A DNA stretch of 64,000 nucleotides, from NCBI RefSeq assembly GCF_039233145.1, contig NZ_CP136419.1, positions 1,214,001 through 1,278,000 of the forward strand, in the 5' to 3' direction. The first letter of the stretch is position 1; every line of letters starts with the position of its first letter. The position numbers were made by a program, and so were the translations under genes. Source of the stretch: Moorella humiferrea (GTDB lineage: Bacteria; Bacillota; DSM-521; Neomoorellales; Neomoorellaceae). The notes below the pieces were generated by a model. The model searched no databases. It was given only the letters and a program-made list of their open reading frames with translations, and was not told the DNA's origin. Below are positions 1 through 9,125 of the stretch, piece after piece.

Positions 1-596
1 GAAAAGACTCCCTGACGCAAGCCTAGAAATTCTTTCGGAGCAAATAATAGGTAGAAAAAACCGGTAACCAGGGCGGCCCCTATTAAGGCCGTAACCAGCA
101 GACTGAGGATAAAACGATAAAAAGGCAACTTGAAGACGTAAAAACCGATATCCCTGTGAAACAGGGGATCCGCTAAACCAAAATTACCAGCCTTGAGGTA
201 TTGTTGAACGAGCAGCCATTTTCCTGCTGCCAGGGGACTGAAGAAAAATGCGCCGAAAAGGCTCACCGCAAGGTAAAAGATGATTAACCGCCGTCTGGTG
301 ATAAAGCGGTTAACGAGGTACTCTTTTAAGGTCCAGCTCTCACGGGAAGATACGGGTGTAAAATTTAAACTCCTGGTGCTAAAAAGCAGATTGAGGAAAA
401 AGAACAGAAAGAAAAAAGATATAACTGCCAAACGCACCCCTCCGTCGGATAATAGCCTGGTAATGAAGACATGACGGAGGCCGACTTCGCTAAAAAAGTA
501 CCAGTCTGCTATATAATGGGAACCCAGAAAGACGATGGTAAAACCTGCCAAAAAGATGCTTAAGAGGGCTATCCTTATGCGGTTTAAAATGGTCAT
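1..596 (-). CDS. UPF0182 family integral membrane protein (N-terminal part)
   Basis: The frame runs leftwards from an ATG at 594-596 and is still open at the window edge, so only the first 198 codons are present. AGGAGG lies just upstream of the start. The protein begins with a hydrophobic helix (residues about 5-28). More membrane segments follow, then the stretch NFGLADPLFHRDIGFYVF, which is typical of the large UPF0182 family (usually about 900 residues). The function of that family is not established. The gene follows ddl in the same direction but a terminator separates them. The family call is confident; no function is claimed. Confidence 0.85.
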   Translation of the reverse strand, partial: MTILNRIRIALLSIFLAGFTIVFLGSHYIADWYFFSEVGLRHVFITRLLSDGGVRLAVISFFFLFFFLNLLFSTRSLNFTPVSSRESWTLKEYLVNRFITRRRLIIFYLAVSLFGAFFFSPLAAGKWLLVQQYLKAGNFGLADPLFHRDIGFYVFKLPFYRFILSLLVTALIGAALVTGFFYLLFAPKEFLGLRQGVF

Positions 597-635
597 ATTA
601 AAAACCTCCTGAAAAGGGGGGGTAAAAAATACTTC

Positions 636-655
636 GCCACCGGGGTGGCTTTTTT
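636..655. terminator. hairpin with T-run between ddl and the UPF0182 gene
   Basis: GCCAC/GTGGC arms around CGGG are followed by six T on the plus strand. On the minus strand the hairpin lies just before the UPF0182 ribosome binding site. It could be a rightward terminator or a leader structure. Its role is uncertain. Confidence 0.4.
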
Positions 656-669
656 CCTTCTTTAATTAA

Positions 670-692
670 AGAAAAATCCCGGTAGAACCGGG
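670..692 (-). terminator. intrinsic terminator of ddl
   Basis: On the minus strand CCCGGT-TCT-ACCGGG is followed by ATTTTTC, 15 bases after the ddl stop. This is a compact intrinsic terminator shape. Confidence 0.75.
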
Positions 693-707
693 AGTGCCCT
701 TCCTTTT

Positions 708-1646
708 TTACGGTTCCAGGGCCAGGTCAACTATTTTTTGCACCAGGGCCTTAAAATCCATTCCGGCGGCACGGGCGGCATCGGGGACCAGACTGGTAGC
801 CGTCATACCGGGAACACTGTTTACTTCAATGACATGGGGGTCTCGACCGTTGGCCACAATCATATCTACTCGCGCGAAACCGCGGCAGCCGAAGAGTTTA
901 TAGGTTTGACGCGCAAGGGCGGCAGCCGTGGCCAATACAGTTTCCGGCAGCCTCGGCGGGATTATGTGTTCACTTAAACCGGGTGTATATTTGGCTGTAT
1001 AATCATAAAAGCCCGTCCGGGAAACGATTTCTATTAAAGGAAGGACTGTGGGGTTGTTGTTGCCTAAAACGGCTGCCGTTATTTCTGGTCCAGGGAGAAA
1101 AGCCTCGGCCATAAAGCAGGGATCATATTTTAAAGCAGCTTCAATGGCCGGCGTGAGTTCCTGTTTATCTTTGACAATAAAGGTCCCAATAGTAGATCCT
1201 TGCGTCGGCGCCTTTATGACCACCGGTAGTCCCAGGTCTTTTATAATCCCTTTTTCTATATCTCCTTTGCCGGCGGCATACTGTTCGGCGGTCCAGCTTA
1301 AAAAATCAGGTGTAGGTATACCGGCGTGTTTTAAAACGCGTTTGGTCATGATTTTATCCATAGTTATGGCACTGGCGAGGACACGACTGCCGGTATAAGG
1401 TATACCTAATATCTCCAGCATACCTTGGACGGAACCATCTTCACCTGGCTTGCCGTGAAGGGCGTTGAAGACGCAATGGGGCTTAAAAGACGTTAATTTC
1501 GCAATCACCTCCGCATCCAGGTCCAGTTTTATTACCTGGTGCCCCAGGACTGTCAGGGCTTCGGCCACGGCCTCACCGCTTTTTAAGGAAATTTCCCTTT
1601 CGGAAGAAGGGCCGCCCATTAAAACGGCTATTCTCATGCTTTGCAT
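708..1646 (-). CDS. ddl: D-alanine--D-alanine ligase
   Basis: The 312-residue protein has the usual size of Ddl. This cytoplasmic enzyme joins two D-alanines with ATP for peptidoglycan precursors. Visible signatures are MGGPSSEREISLKSG at the N-terminus (catalytic Glu in SERE), HGKPGEDGSVQG, the ATP-grasp stretch around KAPTQGSTIG, and EVNSVPGMTATS near the C-terminus (Mg-binding Asn/Glu). The ATG at 1646 follows AGGAGGAAC; a second ATG three codons later is equally well placed. The gene has its own terminator. Divergent tRNA-Trp lies upstream. Confidence 0.95.
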   Translation of the reverse strand: MQSMRIAVLMGGPSSEREISLKSGEAVAEALTVLGHQVIKLDLDAEVIAKLTSFKPHCVFNALHGKPGEDGSVQGMLEILGIPYTGSRVLASAITMDKIMTKRVLKHAGIPTPDFLSWTAEQYAAGKGDIEKGIIKDLGLPVVIKAPTQGSTIGTFIVKDKQELTPAIEAALKYDPCFMAEAFLPGPEITAAVLGNNNPTVLPLIEIVSRTGFYDYTAKYTPGLSEHIIPPRLPETVLATAAALARQTYKLFGCRGFARVDMIVANGRDPHVIEVNSVPGMTATSLVPDAARAAGMDFKALVQKIVDLALEP

Positions 1647-1741
1647 GTTCCTCCTTGAAAACTATTAGCTTTTAGCTGTATATTTTTATCTATATTCGTT
1701 TAATATAACAAGAAACCTTCCAAATGAAGAAAAACATATTC

Positions 1742-1770
1742 TTGACTGGTGGGTAAAATATAGATATAAT
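1742..1770 (+). promoter_or_regulatory. sigma-A promoter of tRNA-Trp
   Basis: TTGACT, a 17-base spacer and TATAAT end 12 bases before the tRNA 5' end. This is a near-consensus housekeeping promoter. Confidence 0.85.
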
Positions 1771-1782
1771 ATTAAATGCCAT

Positions 1783-1858
1783 AGGGGTGTAGCTCAATTG
1801 GTAGAGTAGCGGTCTCCAAAACCGTTGGTTGCGGGTTCGAGTCCTGCCACCCCTGCCA
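1783..1858 (+). tRNA. tRNA-Trp (CCA anticodon)
   Basis: The 76-base cloverleaf has acceptor arms AGGGGTG/CACCCCT with discriminator G and an encoded CCA end. The anticodon loop is CTCCAAA, giving anticodon CCA (Trp). The T-loop GTTCGAGTCC is canonical. It stands alone between its own promoter and terminator. Confidence 0.97.
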
Positions 1859-1868
1859 TGATATGATA

Positions 1869-1911
1869 TAATAAATGATGGCCTGAAAAGGCCATCATTT
1901 ATTATTACATT
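1869..1911 (+). terminator. terminator of tRNA-Trp
   Basis: Perfect 15-base arms (1869-1883 and 1890-1904) enclose TGAAAA, with a weak T/A-rich tail after the stem. The hairpin starts 11 bases beyond the tRNA. Confidence 0.75.
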
Positions 1912-1938
1912 TATAGAAGACCCGACACAAAATAATGT

Positions 1939-1965
1939 AAGCTCCCCTTGCGAGGGAGCTTTTTT
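1939..1965. terminator. hairpin terminator between tRNA-Trp and the EF-G-like gene
   Basis: AAGCTCCC/GGGAGCTT arms are followed by TTTTT rightwards. Leftwards the stem follows the EF-G-like stop by 7 bases and is trailed by a weaker ATTATTTTG tail. It probably acts in both directions. Confidence 0.7.
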
Positions 1966-1968
1966 GAT

Positions 1969-4020
1969 TTACTCTTCTTTTTCGCGTTCACGTTTGGCTT
2001 CCTGGATAATTTTTTCGGCGATATTGGCCGGGACTTCTTCGTAATGGGAAAAATCCATCTTAAAATGGCCGCGGCCCTGGGTTATAGATTTTAAGTTGAT
2101 AGCGTAGCGGTACATTTCGGCCAGGGGTACCTGGGCGCGGATAACCTGGTTTTTGCCTTTTGCTTCCATTCCCAGGATGCGTCCCCGGCGGCTATTTAAG
2201 TCGCCCATAATGTCGCCCATAAACTGTTCCGGTACGGTAATTTCAACGTTCATGATGGGTTCCAACAGGACGGGTTTGGCCTGTTCGACTGCTTTGCGGA
2301 AGGCTATGCCGGCGGCAATCTTAAAGGCCATTTCCGAAGAGTCTACGGTATGGTATGAACCGTCGGCCAGGTTAACCTTTATATTGGTAACCGGATAGCC
2401 GGCCAAAATACCTTCTTGCATGGCTTCCCTGATGCCTTTCTCCACAGCGGGAATGTATTGCCGTGGGACTGCACCACCGAAAATAGTTTCGGTGAACTCG
2501 AATTCCTTATCCGGCAGAGGCGACATATCGATGAAAACATGACCATATTGACCGTGTCCGCCTGTTTGTTTCTTATGCTTACCTTCTACCCTGGTGACGC
2601 TGGTACGGATGGTTTCCCTATAAGGTACTTTGGGAGTGCTCATTTCAACGTCGACACCAAATTTGCGCTGCAAGCGCTCCAGGGTAATATCCAAATGGGA
2701 TTCGCCCATACCGGTCAGTATAGTTTCCCTTGTTTCGTTGTTTTTACTCAGACGCAGGGTGGGGTCTTCTTCCAGAAGCCTCGCCAGAGCGTTACTGAGT
2801 TTATCTTCGTCGCCTTTACTTTTGGGACGAATGGCTACGGGAAGTGTCGGTTCGGGGAAGTCGATGCCTTCCAGTTTGACCGGATTGGCTTTGGTGGTAA
2901 GGGTATCACCAGTGGTGGTGAACTGCAATTTAGCTACGGCGCCGATATCACCGGGACGCAGTTCGCTTACCGTCGCCTGGTTTTTTCCTTGAAGGGTAAA
3001 AAGCTGGCCTATCTTTTCTTCGTTTTCTTTGTTGGCATTGTAAACGCTGGAGTCCGATTTAAGGATCCCACTATAGACCCTTAACATGCTCAGACGCCCG
3101 ACGTACGGATCGGCCAGAGTCTTAAATACAAGGACGGCCAGGTTTTCTTTTTCCAGCTCGGATGCTTCTTTCCCGGCTGCGTCGGTGGGAGAAGGTAGAT
3201 AATTTACGATATAGTCCAGCAGTGGTTTGACGCCCATATTTTTAAGGGCTGAACCACATAGAACGGGTATTACTTTGCCTTCGGCGATGGCTTGTTTTAA
3301 ACCGCGGCGTATTTCATCCGGTGTCAGTTCTTCACCATCGAGGTATTTCATAAGCAGTTCGTCGTCGCCCTCGGCGGCGGCTTCAACAATCGTTTCCCTT
3401 AAAGAAGCCACTTCATCTTTGTATTCATCTGGGACAGGGCCTACCTTCTCATTGCCGTTCCCGTCATAGGTATAGGCTTTCTGTTCGAGGATATCGATGA
3501 CGCCGCTGAAGGTTTCGGCCGCACCGATGGGCAGTTGGACAGGAACGATATGACCTTTGAAACGTTCCCGCATAGTTTCTACGGCTTTTTGGAAGTTGGC
3601 GTTTTCCCTGTCCATTTTGTTAACATAGGCCAGGCGCGGCAGCCGGCGTGTTTCCGCCTCTTCCCAAACAACTTCTGTTTGAACTTCCACTCCTGCTACG
3701 GCGCTAACAACTACAATCACACTATCGACTACTCTTAAGGCGCTTACGACATCGCCAAAAAAATCGCTATAACCCGGAGTATCAAGTATATTTATTTTAT
3801 TATCCTGCCACTCGGCAAAGGCCAGGGCGGTATTAATAGTCACTTTGCGTTTGATTTCTTCTGGATGGTAGTCGGTTACGGTGTTGCCATCGTCTACCCT
3901 GCCTAAGCGTTTGGTGGCCCCGGCGTTGTACAATAAAGCTTCCGTAAGGCTAGTTTTGCCCGCCCCACCGTGGGCTACGATGCCAACGTTACGAATGCTG
4001 CTACTGGGGTAAACTTTCAT
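1969..4020 (-). CDS. EF-G-like translational GTPase (paralogue)
   Basis: The 683-residue protein has the full five-domain EF-G layout. GTPase motifs are AHGGAGKT (about residues 16-23), DTPGYSDFF and NKMD. The P-loop reads HGGAGKT where housekeeping EF-G has HIDAGKT or HIDHGKT, which places it in the EF-G-like/EF-G2 subgroup rather than true fusA. There is no str-operon context: it stands alone, divergent from spoVB. The start follows GAGGAGGGC at the right distance. The role is inferred as ribosome-associated, with substrate and conditions unknown. Confidence 0.88.
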   Translation of the reverse strand: MKVYPSSSIRNVGIVAHGGAGKTSLTEALLYNAGATKRLGRVDDGNTVTDYHPEEIKRKVTINTALAFAEWQDNKINILDTPGYSDFFGDVVSALRVVDSVIVVVSAVAGVEVQTEVVWEEAETRRLPRLAYVNKMDRENANFQKAVETMRERFKGHIVPVQLPIGAAETFSGVIDILEQKAYTYDGNGNEKVGPVPDEYKDEVASLRETIVEAAAEGDDELLMKYLDGEELTPDEIRRGLKQAIAEGKVIPVLCGSALKNMGVKPLLDYIVNYLPSPTDAAGKEASELEKENLAVLVFKTLADPYVGRLSMLRVYSGILKSDSSVYNANKENEEKIGQLFTLQGKNQATVSELRPGDIGAVAKLQFTTTGDTLTTKANPVKLEGIDFPEPTLPVAIRPKSKGDEDKLSNALARLLEEDPTLRLSKNNETRETILTGMGESHLDITLERLQRKFGVDVEMSTPKVPYRETIRTSVTRVEGKHKKQTGGHGQYGHVFIDMSPLPDKEFEFTETIFGGAVPRQYIPAVEKGIREAMQEGILAGYPVTNIKVNLADGSYHTVDSSEMAFKIAAGIAFRKAVEQAKPVLLEPIMNVEITVPEQFMGDIMGDLNSRRGRILGMEAKGKNQVIRAQVPLAEMYRYAINLKSITQGRGHFKMDFSHYEEVPANIAEKIIQEAKREREKEE

Positions 4021-4064
4021 TAAATTAAGCCCTCCTCACCTTCTGCTGTTAACAAAAGCTTAAC

Positions 4065-4093
4065 ACTGTATATATTAGCTTTCCTTTTGTAAA
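4065..4093 (-). promoter_or_regulatory. candidate promoter of the EF-G-like gene
   Basis: TTTACA, 17 bases and TACAGT on the minus strand, about 45 bases before the start codon. The hexamers match consensus only moderately. Confidence 0.4.
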
Positions 4094-4203
4094 AATCCTC
4101 TTTTTCTATGCAAATATTTTTAGACCATGTCATTTCTACTTTTCCCCACATATGGTTCTTCTAAACATTTCCGGACGGGCATACATTTAGAAGGGGTGAA
4201 AGT

Positions 4204-5745
4204 ATGGGTGCCTCTATCTGGCAGGGCGCGGCTGTACTCATGCTTGCCAGTTTATTAAATCGAGGGTTTAGCTTTGCTTATCGTATCTTGGTGATACGTT
4301 TCGTCGGTGCTGAAGGGATGGGTCTTTATGAAATGGTTTTCCCTTTTTATAGTATGGTTTTAATGATTGCTACAGCCGGCGTGCCGGTGGCCCTGGCAAA
4401 GCTCGTGGCAGAAAGGGTGGCCCTCCAGGCCTGGGGGAAAGTTCGCAGCGTTTTTCGCCTTTCCTTATATTTTTTAAGTGCCAGCGGCTTATTAACAGCC
4501 TTGATTTTATATTCTATAACTTCCCTTCTCACCAGTACTTTTTTTGCCGACGGACGTGTTTTCCAAACTTTTATGGTAATGTTAACCGCCATTCCGGTCG
4601 TATGTATATGTTCGGCTTTTCGCGGGTATTTTCAAGGACTACAGCTTATGCAACCAGTAGCCCTAGCCCAGGTATGTGAACAAATTGTAAGGGTAGGCGC
4701 CGGTCTATTTTTTAGTATTCATTTCCTTCCCTACGGAGTGGCTATGTCGGCAGCGGGACTGGCGATGGGTATGGTTTTAGGAGAAGTTGTGGGTTTGGTT
4801 ATAAGCATTGTTATTTTCATTCAAGCCCGTCCTTACTTCGATATTGCTCCTTACCAGAAATCTCCATTAAAAGATGACATAATACCCCTTGCCCGCCTTT
4901 CCCTTCCGGTTATGCTGGCCAGGGCTGCCGGTGGAATTATGCTGACCCTGGAAGCCATGCTTATTCCTCGCCAGCTTCAGCGTTGGGGTGCAGGTGTGGC
5001 AGAAGCGACGTCAATTTACGGCCAGTATGCGGGTATAGCCCTTACTCTTATATATCTGCCGATGGTCATTACGGTGGCGGTGGGAATAGCCATGGTACCT
5101 GCCATTGCGGAAGCCCAGGCGGTCAGAGATTACGAACTGTTGGCTAAACGCTGTCGACAGGCGTTAAAGCTTACCGTCTTAAGCGGTTTGCCCTTTGCCT
5201 TATTTTTTTATCTGTTGGCCACGCCCCTCTGCGATCTTATTTTTTCCACTCCTGCAGCCGCAACCGCCTTGAGGGTTCTGGCATGGGGCAGTGTTTTCAT
5301 CTATTTGGAGCAAACGACCGTGGGCATCCTCAACGGACTGGGCGCCATGTCAACTATTTTGAAGAACACCATCATTGGCGGCTTTGTTGACATTTTGGGG
5401 ATTTATTTCTTAACCCCGATTTTGGGCATAGGCGGAGCGGCCCTCGGGGTAAATTTTGGCACGGCAACGACGGCAGTGTTGAATTTGCTAGCTTTGATCA
5501 GGGTTACACCTTTTCGTCTCGACTTTCGCTCTTTTGTTTACGGTCCTGTGGTGGCGTCCTGTGGTCTGGTTTTAGTTACCTCCATGGTTTGGGGAAAATT
5601 AACATATATATCGCCAGCCTGGCGTCTTATCCAGGCCATTGGCGGTGGAGGAACAGCTTATCTTTTAATTCTATTGAGCCTGGGAATAATTAAAACCCAT
5701 CATTTTTGTTTTTTACCCTGGATGGGCCATAAAGCCGGGAAATAG
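4204..5745 (+). CDS. spoVB: SpoVB-like polysaccharide/lipid flippase (MOP superfamily)
   Basis: The 513-residue protein is almost wholly hydrophobic with about 14 predicted membrane helices, the size and pattern of stage V sporulation protein B and the related MurJ/Wzx flippases. The N-terminus (RFVGAEGMGLYEMVFPFYSM) is typical of SpoVB, which helps spore cortex formation by moving lipid-linked precursors. The ATG follows AGGGGTGAAAGT. The last 46 bases overlap the end of surE on the other strand. A general oligosaccharide flippase role cannot be excluded, but the other sporulation genes nearby support the call. Confidence 0.8.
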   Translation: MGASIWQGAAVLMLASLLNRGFSFAYRILVIRFVGAEGMGLYEMVFPFYSMVLMIATAGVPVALAKLVAERVALQAWGKVRSVFRLSLYFLSASGLLTALILYSITSLLTSTFFADGRVFQTFMVMLTAIPVVCICSAFRGYFQGLQLMQPVALAQVCEQIVRVGAGLFFSIHFLPYGVAMSAAGLAMGMVLGEVVGLVISIVIFIQARPYFDIAPYQKSPLKDDIIPLARLSLPVMLARAAGGIMLTLEAMLIPRQLQRWGAGVAEATSIYGQYAGIALTLIYLPMVITVAVGIAMVPAIAEAQAVRDYELLAKRCRQALKLTVLSGLPFALFFYLLATPLCDLIFSTPAAATALRVLAWGSVFIYLEQTTVGILNGLGAMSTILKNTIIGGFVDILGIYFLTPILGIGGAALGVNFGTATTAVLNLLALIRVTPFRLDFRSFVYGPVVASCGLVLVTSMVWGKLTYISPAWRLIQAIGGGGTAYLLILLSLGIIKTHHFCFLPWMGHKAGK

Positions 5746-6494
5746 TCCTGCAATCCTTCGCGAAAAGCATGGTTGGTCAAATCTAACTGTAGAGGTGTTA
5801 TGGAGATATAACCGCGCCGAATGGCACCGATGTCCGTATCGGGACCGGCGTCGAGTTCTTCTTTTTCACCGGCCAACCAATAATAAGCCCTTCCCCTGGG
5901 ATCCTTACGGCTGCTTACGGTATTTATATAGCGCCGTTGACCTAGGCGGGTAACGGCGACGCCCTTTATTTCTTCTTGAGGTAAAGACGGGACGTTGATG
6001 TTTAACAAGGTGCCCTTGGGCAGTCCCCTTTTTAGTATTTCTCGAACTATTTTAACCGTAAAGTCGGCGGCAAAGGCGAAGTCAAAATCTTGTTCATCGT
6101 CGCCAGCTAAAGAAACGGCCAGGGAAGGCAGGCCGTTGATGCAACCTTCTATCGCTCCCGAGACGGTGCCTGAATATAAGACGTCGGTACCTAAGTTTTC
6201 TCCCCGGTTAATACCAGAGACGACCACCGCTGCCGGCTCGTCGAGGAGGGCGTCAAGGGCCAGCTTAACACAATCGGCCGGGGTGCCGTTAATTGCCAAA
6301 CATCTAGCAATTGGTCCGTCCATAGGCATTTCGGTAGCCCGTAAGGGTTTATGCATCGTTATACCATGACCTATGGCGCTGCGTTCTTTTTCGGGAGCGA
6401 CAACAACTACCTTGGCGATTGAGGCCAGGGCCGCCCCTAAAGCTTTGATACCGGCGGCATGGATGCCGTCGTCGTTAGTCACCAGGATTACCAA
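5700..6494 (-). CDS. surE: 5'/3'-nucleotidase SurE
   Basis: The 264-residue protein is a typical SurE, a metal-dependent survival nucleotidase acting on nucleoside monophosphates. Metal-site motifs are VTNDDG at the N-terminus, NGTPADCVKLAL and SGINRGENLGTDVLYSGTV. The start codon is TTG (6492-6494), placed 5 bases after GAGGTG, which itself lies at the end of the upstream small YpmA-like gene. The two are therefore probably translationally coupled. Its 3' end overlaps the end of spoVB by 46 bases. Confidence 0.93.
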   Translation of the reverse strand: MVILVTNDDGIHAAGIKALGAALASIAKVVVVAPEKERSAIGHGITMHKPLRATEMPMDGPIARCLAINGTPADCVKLALDALLDEPAAVVVSGINRGENLGTDVLYSGTVSGAIEGCINGLPSLAVSLAGDDEQDFDFAFAADFTVKIVREILKRGLPKGTLLNINVPSLPQEEIKGVAVTRLGQRRYINTVSSRKDPRGRAYYWLAGEKEELDAGPDTDIGAIRRGYISITPLQLDLTNHAFREGLQDYFPALWPIQGKKQK

Positions 6495-6496
6495 TT

Positions 6497-6652
6497 TTAC
6501 ACCTCGTAAATTGAAAGTGTCATAGTTTGTCCGTCGGTATTTTTGGATAGGCCGAACATAAGGTTATATTCCTTTAAGGTTTTATTTAATAAATCTACGA
6601 CTTTATATAGTTCATCATTACAACTGAAGCTTTTAGTGGCAAGGAGGCGCAT
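6497..6652 (-). CDS. YpmA-like small protein (DUF4264 type), 51 residues
   Basis: This small gene fits exactly between the TPR gene and surE. The product, starting MRLLATKSFSCNDELYKVV, contains LNKTLKEYNLMFGLS and ends in TLSIYEV. It closely resembles the short Bacillus YpmA family (LNRTLKRDNLMFGL in the copy I recall), whose function is unknown. The ATG at 6652 follows AGAAGGG by 9 bases; an ATG three codons upstream is too close to that site. Its stop overlaps the region that serves as the surE ribosome binding site. Confidence 0.78.
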   Translation of the reverse strand: MRLLATKSFSCNDELYKVVDLLNKTLKEYNLMFGLSKNTDGQTMTLSIYEV

Positions 6653-6657
6653 TGGAA

Positions 6658-7563
6658 TCATCCCTTCTTTTCCGTTTCCTGGTGTGAAATTAACCCCCAG
6701 GCCCGGTTGTAACAGGCTGCTGCTTTTTCCCCATCGCCCTTTTCCTCAAAAAGAAGGCCTAAAAGCTGCCACCCTTCTTTATGCCCAGGGTAATGGCGTA
6801 ATAATTCTTCTAATACCTCTTGTGCTTCTGTAAAACGACGCAGCTTAATCAAGCAAGAAGCGAAGTTTTGCCTGACCTGAAGGTCATCAGGTTTAATATC
6901 CAGTGCCCGGGCGTACAGTGATGCGGCCAGATAATGTTTACCGAGGTTTTCTAAAAAGAAGGCGGCATTATTGAGGACCGAAAAATCCTCTGGTAAAAGG
7001 CGTAGAGCCGTTTCCATACATTCAATTGCCTCCAACCAGCGGCGCCCTTGAGCCAGGGCCGCCGCCAGGTTGGCTATTATTTCCCCCTGGTTTGGTGCCA
7101 TTTCGAGGGCCTGGTGGTAAAATTTAATGGCCTCATCTACACGGTTGAGCTGAGCAAGGCAAACTCCTAGATTGTTGAGGAGTCCGACCTCTTTTACCCC
7201 CAGCTGGTGGGCCCGAAGGAAACAGCGATAGGAAGCCTCCCAACGCCTCAAGGACTGGTAGCATAGACCGGCATTGATTAAAATATCCACGTCCCTGGGA
7301 GCCAGTTTGAGGGCCCTTTGATAGCAGCTCAGGGCTTCATTGTTCTTCCCAATTTTAAAAAGGCAGTAACCTAGATTATTCCAAAGGACGGCGTGGCGTT
7401 TTTTCGAAGTAAGAACGGTTTGATAAAGTTGAGCTGCCTCTGCATAGCGCCCCTGTTCCATCAACCTCCACGCCTGGTATTCTAAGCTGGAAACCTTACG
7501 ACGAATGATGGAAAATGGCGGCTGCTTTTGACTATATGAAGGACTTTGGACAGGACTGGACAC
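6658..7563 (-). CDS. tetratricopeptide-repeat protein
   Basis: The 301-residue protein is built of about seven 34-residue TPR units from residue 28 on, for example AVLWNNLGYCLFKIGKNNEA and VGLLNNLGVCLAQLNRVDEA. It has no signal peptide or membrane helix. TPRs mediate protein-protein contacts; no partner can be read from the sequence. The GTG start at 7563 follows AAGGAG with 9-10 bases spacing, and the nearby upstream ATG is out of frame. It is followed at once by the YpmA-like gene and surE, suggesting one operon. Confidence 0.85.
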   Translation of the reverse strand: MSSPVQSPSYSQKQPPFSIIRRKVSSLEYQAWRLMEQGRYAEAAQLYQTVLTSKKRHAVLWNNLGYCLFKIGKNNEALSCYQRALKLAPRDVDILINAGLCYQSLRRWEASYRCFLRAHQLGVKEVGLLNNLGVCLAQLNRVDEAIKFYHQALEMAPNQGEIIANLAAALAQGRRWLEAIECMETALRLLPEDFSVLNNAAFFLENLGKHYLAASLYARALDIKPDDLQVRQNFASCLIKLRRFTEAQEVLEELLRHYPGHKEGWQLLGLLFEEKGDGEKAAACYNRAWGLISHQETEKKG

Positions 7564-7652
7564 GGCACATCGCTCCTTTTAAAATCCATCCTGTCCTTTA
7601 ATTTTCGTCCTTCGTATTACCAATTCCTTCCATATCAGTTAAAAATCGTACG

Positions 7653-8120
7653 TCAAATAGCGTCAACATCCGACCTTTTTAGTTTTTGGGCGGCGCAATC
7701 GCGACAATATCCGAAAAACTTTAATTGGTGATCGGTAATATGAAACCCCGTTTGTTGTGTTAGAAGTTTTTCCAGGGATTCCAGCAGATCGTCGTCAAAC
7801 TCCTGCACCCGGCCGCATTCCAAACAGATCATGTGGTGATGATAATGAGTTTCATGTTGGTCCAATTCATAGCGTGTTCTTCCGTCGCCAAAATTGATTT
7901 TTTGTAAAATGTCCAGTTCGGCAAGCAAATCCAGCGTGCGATATACGGTGGCCAGGCCGATCTCAGGGTAGCGTTCTTTGACTATATTATATACCTCTTC
8001 GGCGCTTAAATGCTCTGCGGCGTTTTCCAGGAACGCCTGAAGAATTACTTGGCGCTGGGGGGTGACTTTATAATCTAGCTGGTGGAGCTTTTGACAGATG
8101 GCGTTAAAGGTATTTTCCAT
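7653..8120 (-). CDS. fur: Fur-family metal-responsive repressor
   Basis: The 155-residue protein has the Fur winged helix (YKVTPQRQVILQAFLE, then LATVYRTLDLLAELDIL). The dimerisation and metal domain has HYHHHMICLECG and the C-terminal zinc pair CRDC. These residues support a Fur, Zur or PerR protein; the exact metal is not certain. Fur is favoured because Fur-type operators lie before feoAB in this window. The ATG follows AGGTG by 7 bases. It sits 19 bases after the upstream gene and may be cotranscribed with it. Confidence 0.88.
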   Translation of the reverse strand: MENTFNAICQKLHQLDYKVTPQRQVILQAFLENAAEHLSAEEVYNIVKERYPEIGLATVYRTLDLLAELDILQKINFGDGRTRYELDQHETHYHHHMICLECGRVQEFDDDLLESLEKLLTQQTGFHITDHQLKFFGYCRDCAAQKLKRSDVDAI

Positions 8121-8139
8121 TGTTTAACACCTGCATTTA

Positions 8140-9108
8140 TCAATCCCTGGTAATGATCAATGTTTCCATAAAGGCTCGGCCGGATGCTCTTTTTTCCGGA
8201 GCCGTGGCCGTCGTTAATTTGCCTTCGCCAATACATAGGATGGCGCTGCCGCCCATAACGGTGAGCCTCGGTGGGCCAACTGTCTTTGTTTTTTCAATAT
8301 CTAAACGGACAAGGGGCGTTATATCGGCTTCTAAAGAGAGTTCGGCGGGATAGGTCAGATTATCTTTTGTTGTTTGCTCCAGAACCTGTACTTCCAGATT
8401 ACCGGTCGAAGCCAAAACATCCTTATCGTGGGCACAATAGAAGGCCCTTACATGTTTGCCGCTGTATAGAAGATTGCCCCAGAAATCGGCCCATAAAAGG
8501 GTATAGGAGTCGCTGTAAAAACGACCCTTTAATGCCCCTCCCAGGGCCTGGGATAAGGGGAAATTATAACGCAGATATTCTCCCATGCCTTCGCCGTAAA
8601 AACTTTCTTCATGTTCCTTATGGACTATCTTGCCGCTGATGTTGGCTCGCGGTATCGGTACGGACCAGACAAGGTATTTGTCGCCCTTCTCACCGTAATT
8701 AATCCTGCCCTGGCCAGGTTGCCAGGGTGGGAGCAGCGGTTTATACACCAAATCTACGCGCAGTTCTTCTGAACGCCATTCCAGATAGAAATCATTGCCT
8801 GCCTGATAAATACGACTGCCGGCCATTTGTATATCCAGGTGGTCGGTGCTTGCTTTAATAGGAGCGGTATATTCCTGCACTATTACGTCTCTTCCAGGTC
8901 GGGCCACCATCAGGCGAGCTTTTCCCTCGTTATTACACACGCAGAAAGATACGTTGAGATAGCAGCCGTCGGGACTTCCGGCTTCCCAGAACCAGCATTC
9001 TTCTTCTCCTGTAGAAGCATGATAGGAATAGTCGGTCGGCGTTAGGGGTTTCGACGGCAGGACGTTAAATTCCGTATCCTGCCAGAAGGAAAAGGTACTT
9101 TCGCGCAC
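8140..9108 (-). CDS. protein of unknown function, possible CrtC/AttH-type beta-barrel
   Basis: The 322-residue soluble protein has no signal peptide. It is rich in alternating hydrophobic/polar stretches with many Trp and Tyr (ECWFWEAGSPDGCYLNVSF, TLLWADFWGNLLYSG). The pattern resembles the two-domain lipocalin-like fold of CrtC/AttH proteins, but I cannot see a decisive motif, so this is a weak guess. The GTG start at 9108 lies close after AAGGAGTGAAGGGGA. It sits between fur and the activase-like ATPase gene, all in one direction with short gaps. Confidence 0.5.
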   Translation of the reverse strand: MRESTFSFWQDTEFNVLPSKPLTPTDYSYHASTGEEECWFWEAGSPDGCYLNVSFCVCNNEGKARLMVARPGRDVIVQEYTAPIKASTDHLDIQMAGSRIYQAGNDFYLEWRSEELRVDLVYKPLLPPWQPGQGRINYGEKGDKYLVWSVPIPRANISGKIVHKEHEESFYGEGMGEYLRYNFPLSQALGGALKGRFYSDSYTLLWADFWGNLLYSGKHVRAFYCAHDKDVLASTGNLEVQVLEQTTKDNLTYPAELSLEADITPLVRLDIEKTKTVGPPRLTVMGGSAILCIGEGKLTTATAPEKRASGRAFMETLIITRD

Positions 9109-9125
9109 TCCCCTTCACTCCTTTC

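Noticed and set aside
2416-3084. Long plus-strand open frame of 222 codons inside the EF-G-like gene
   Set aside because: It lies fully opposite a well conserved gene, has no ribosome binding site and its translation resembles no protein; it is a codon-usage shadow.
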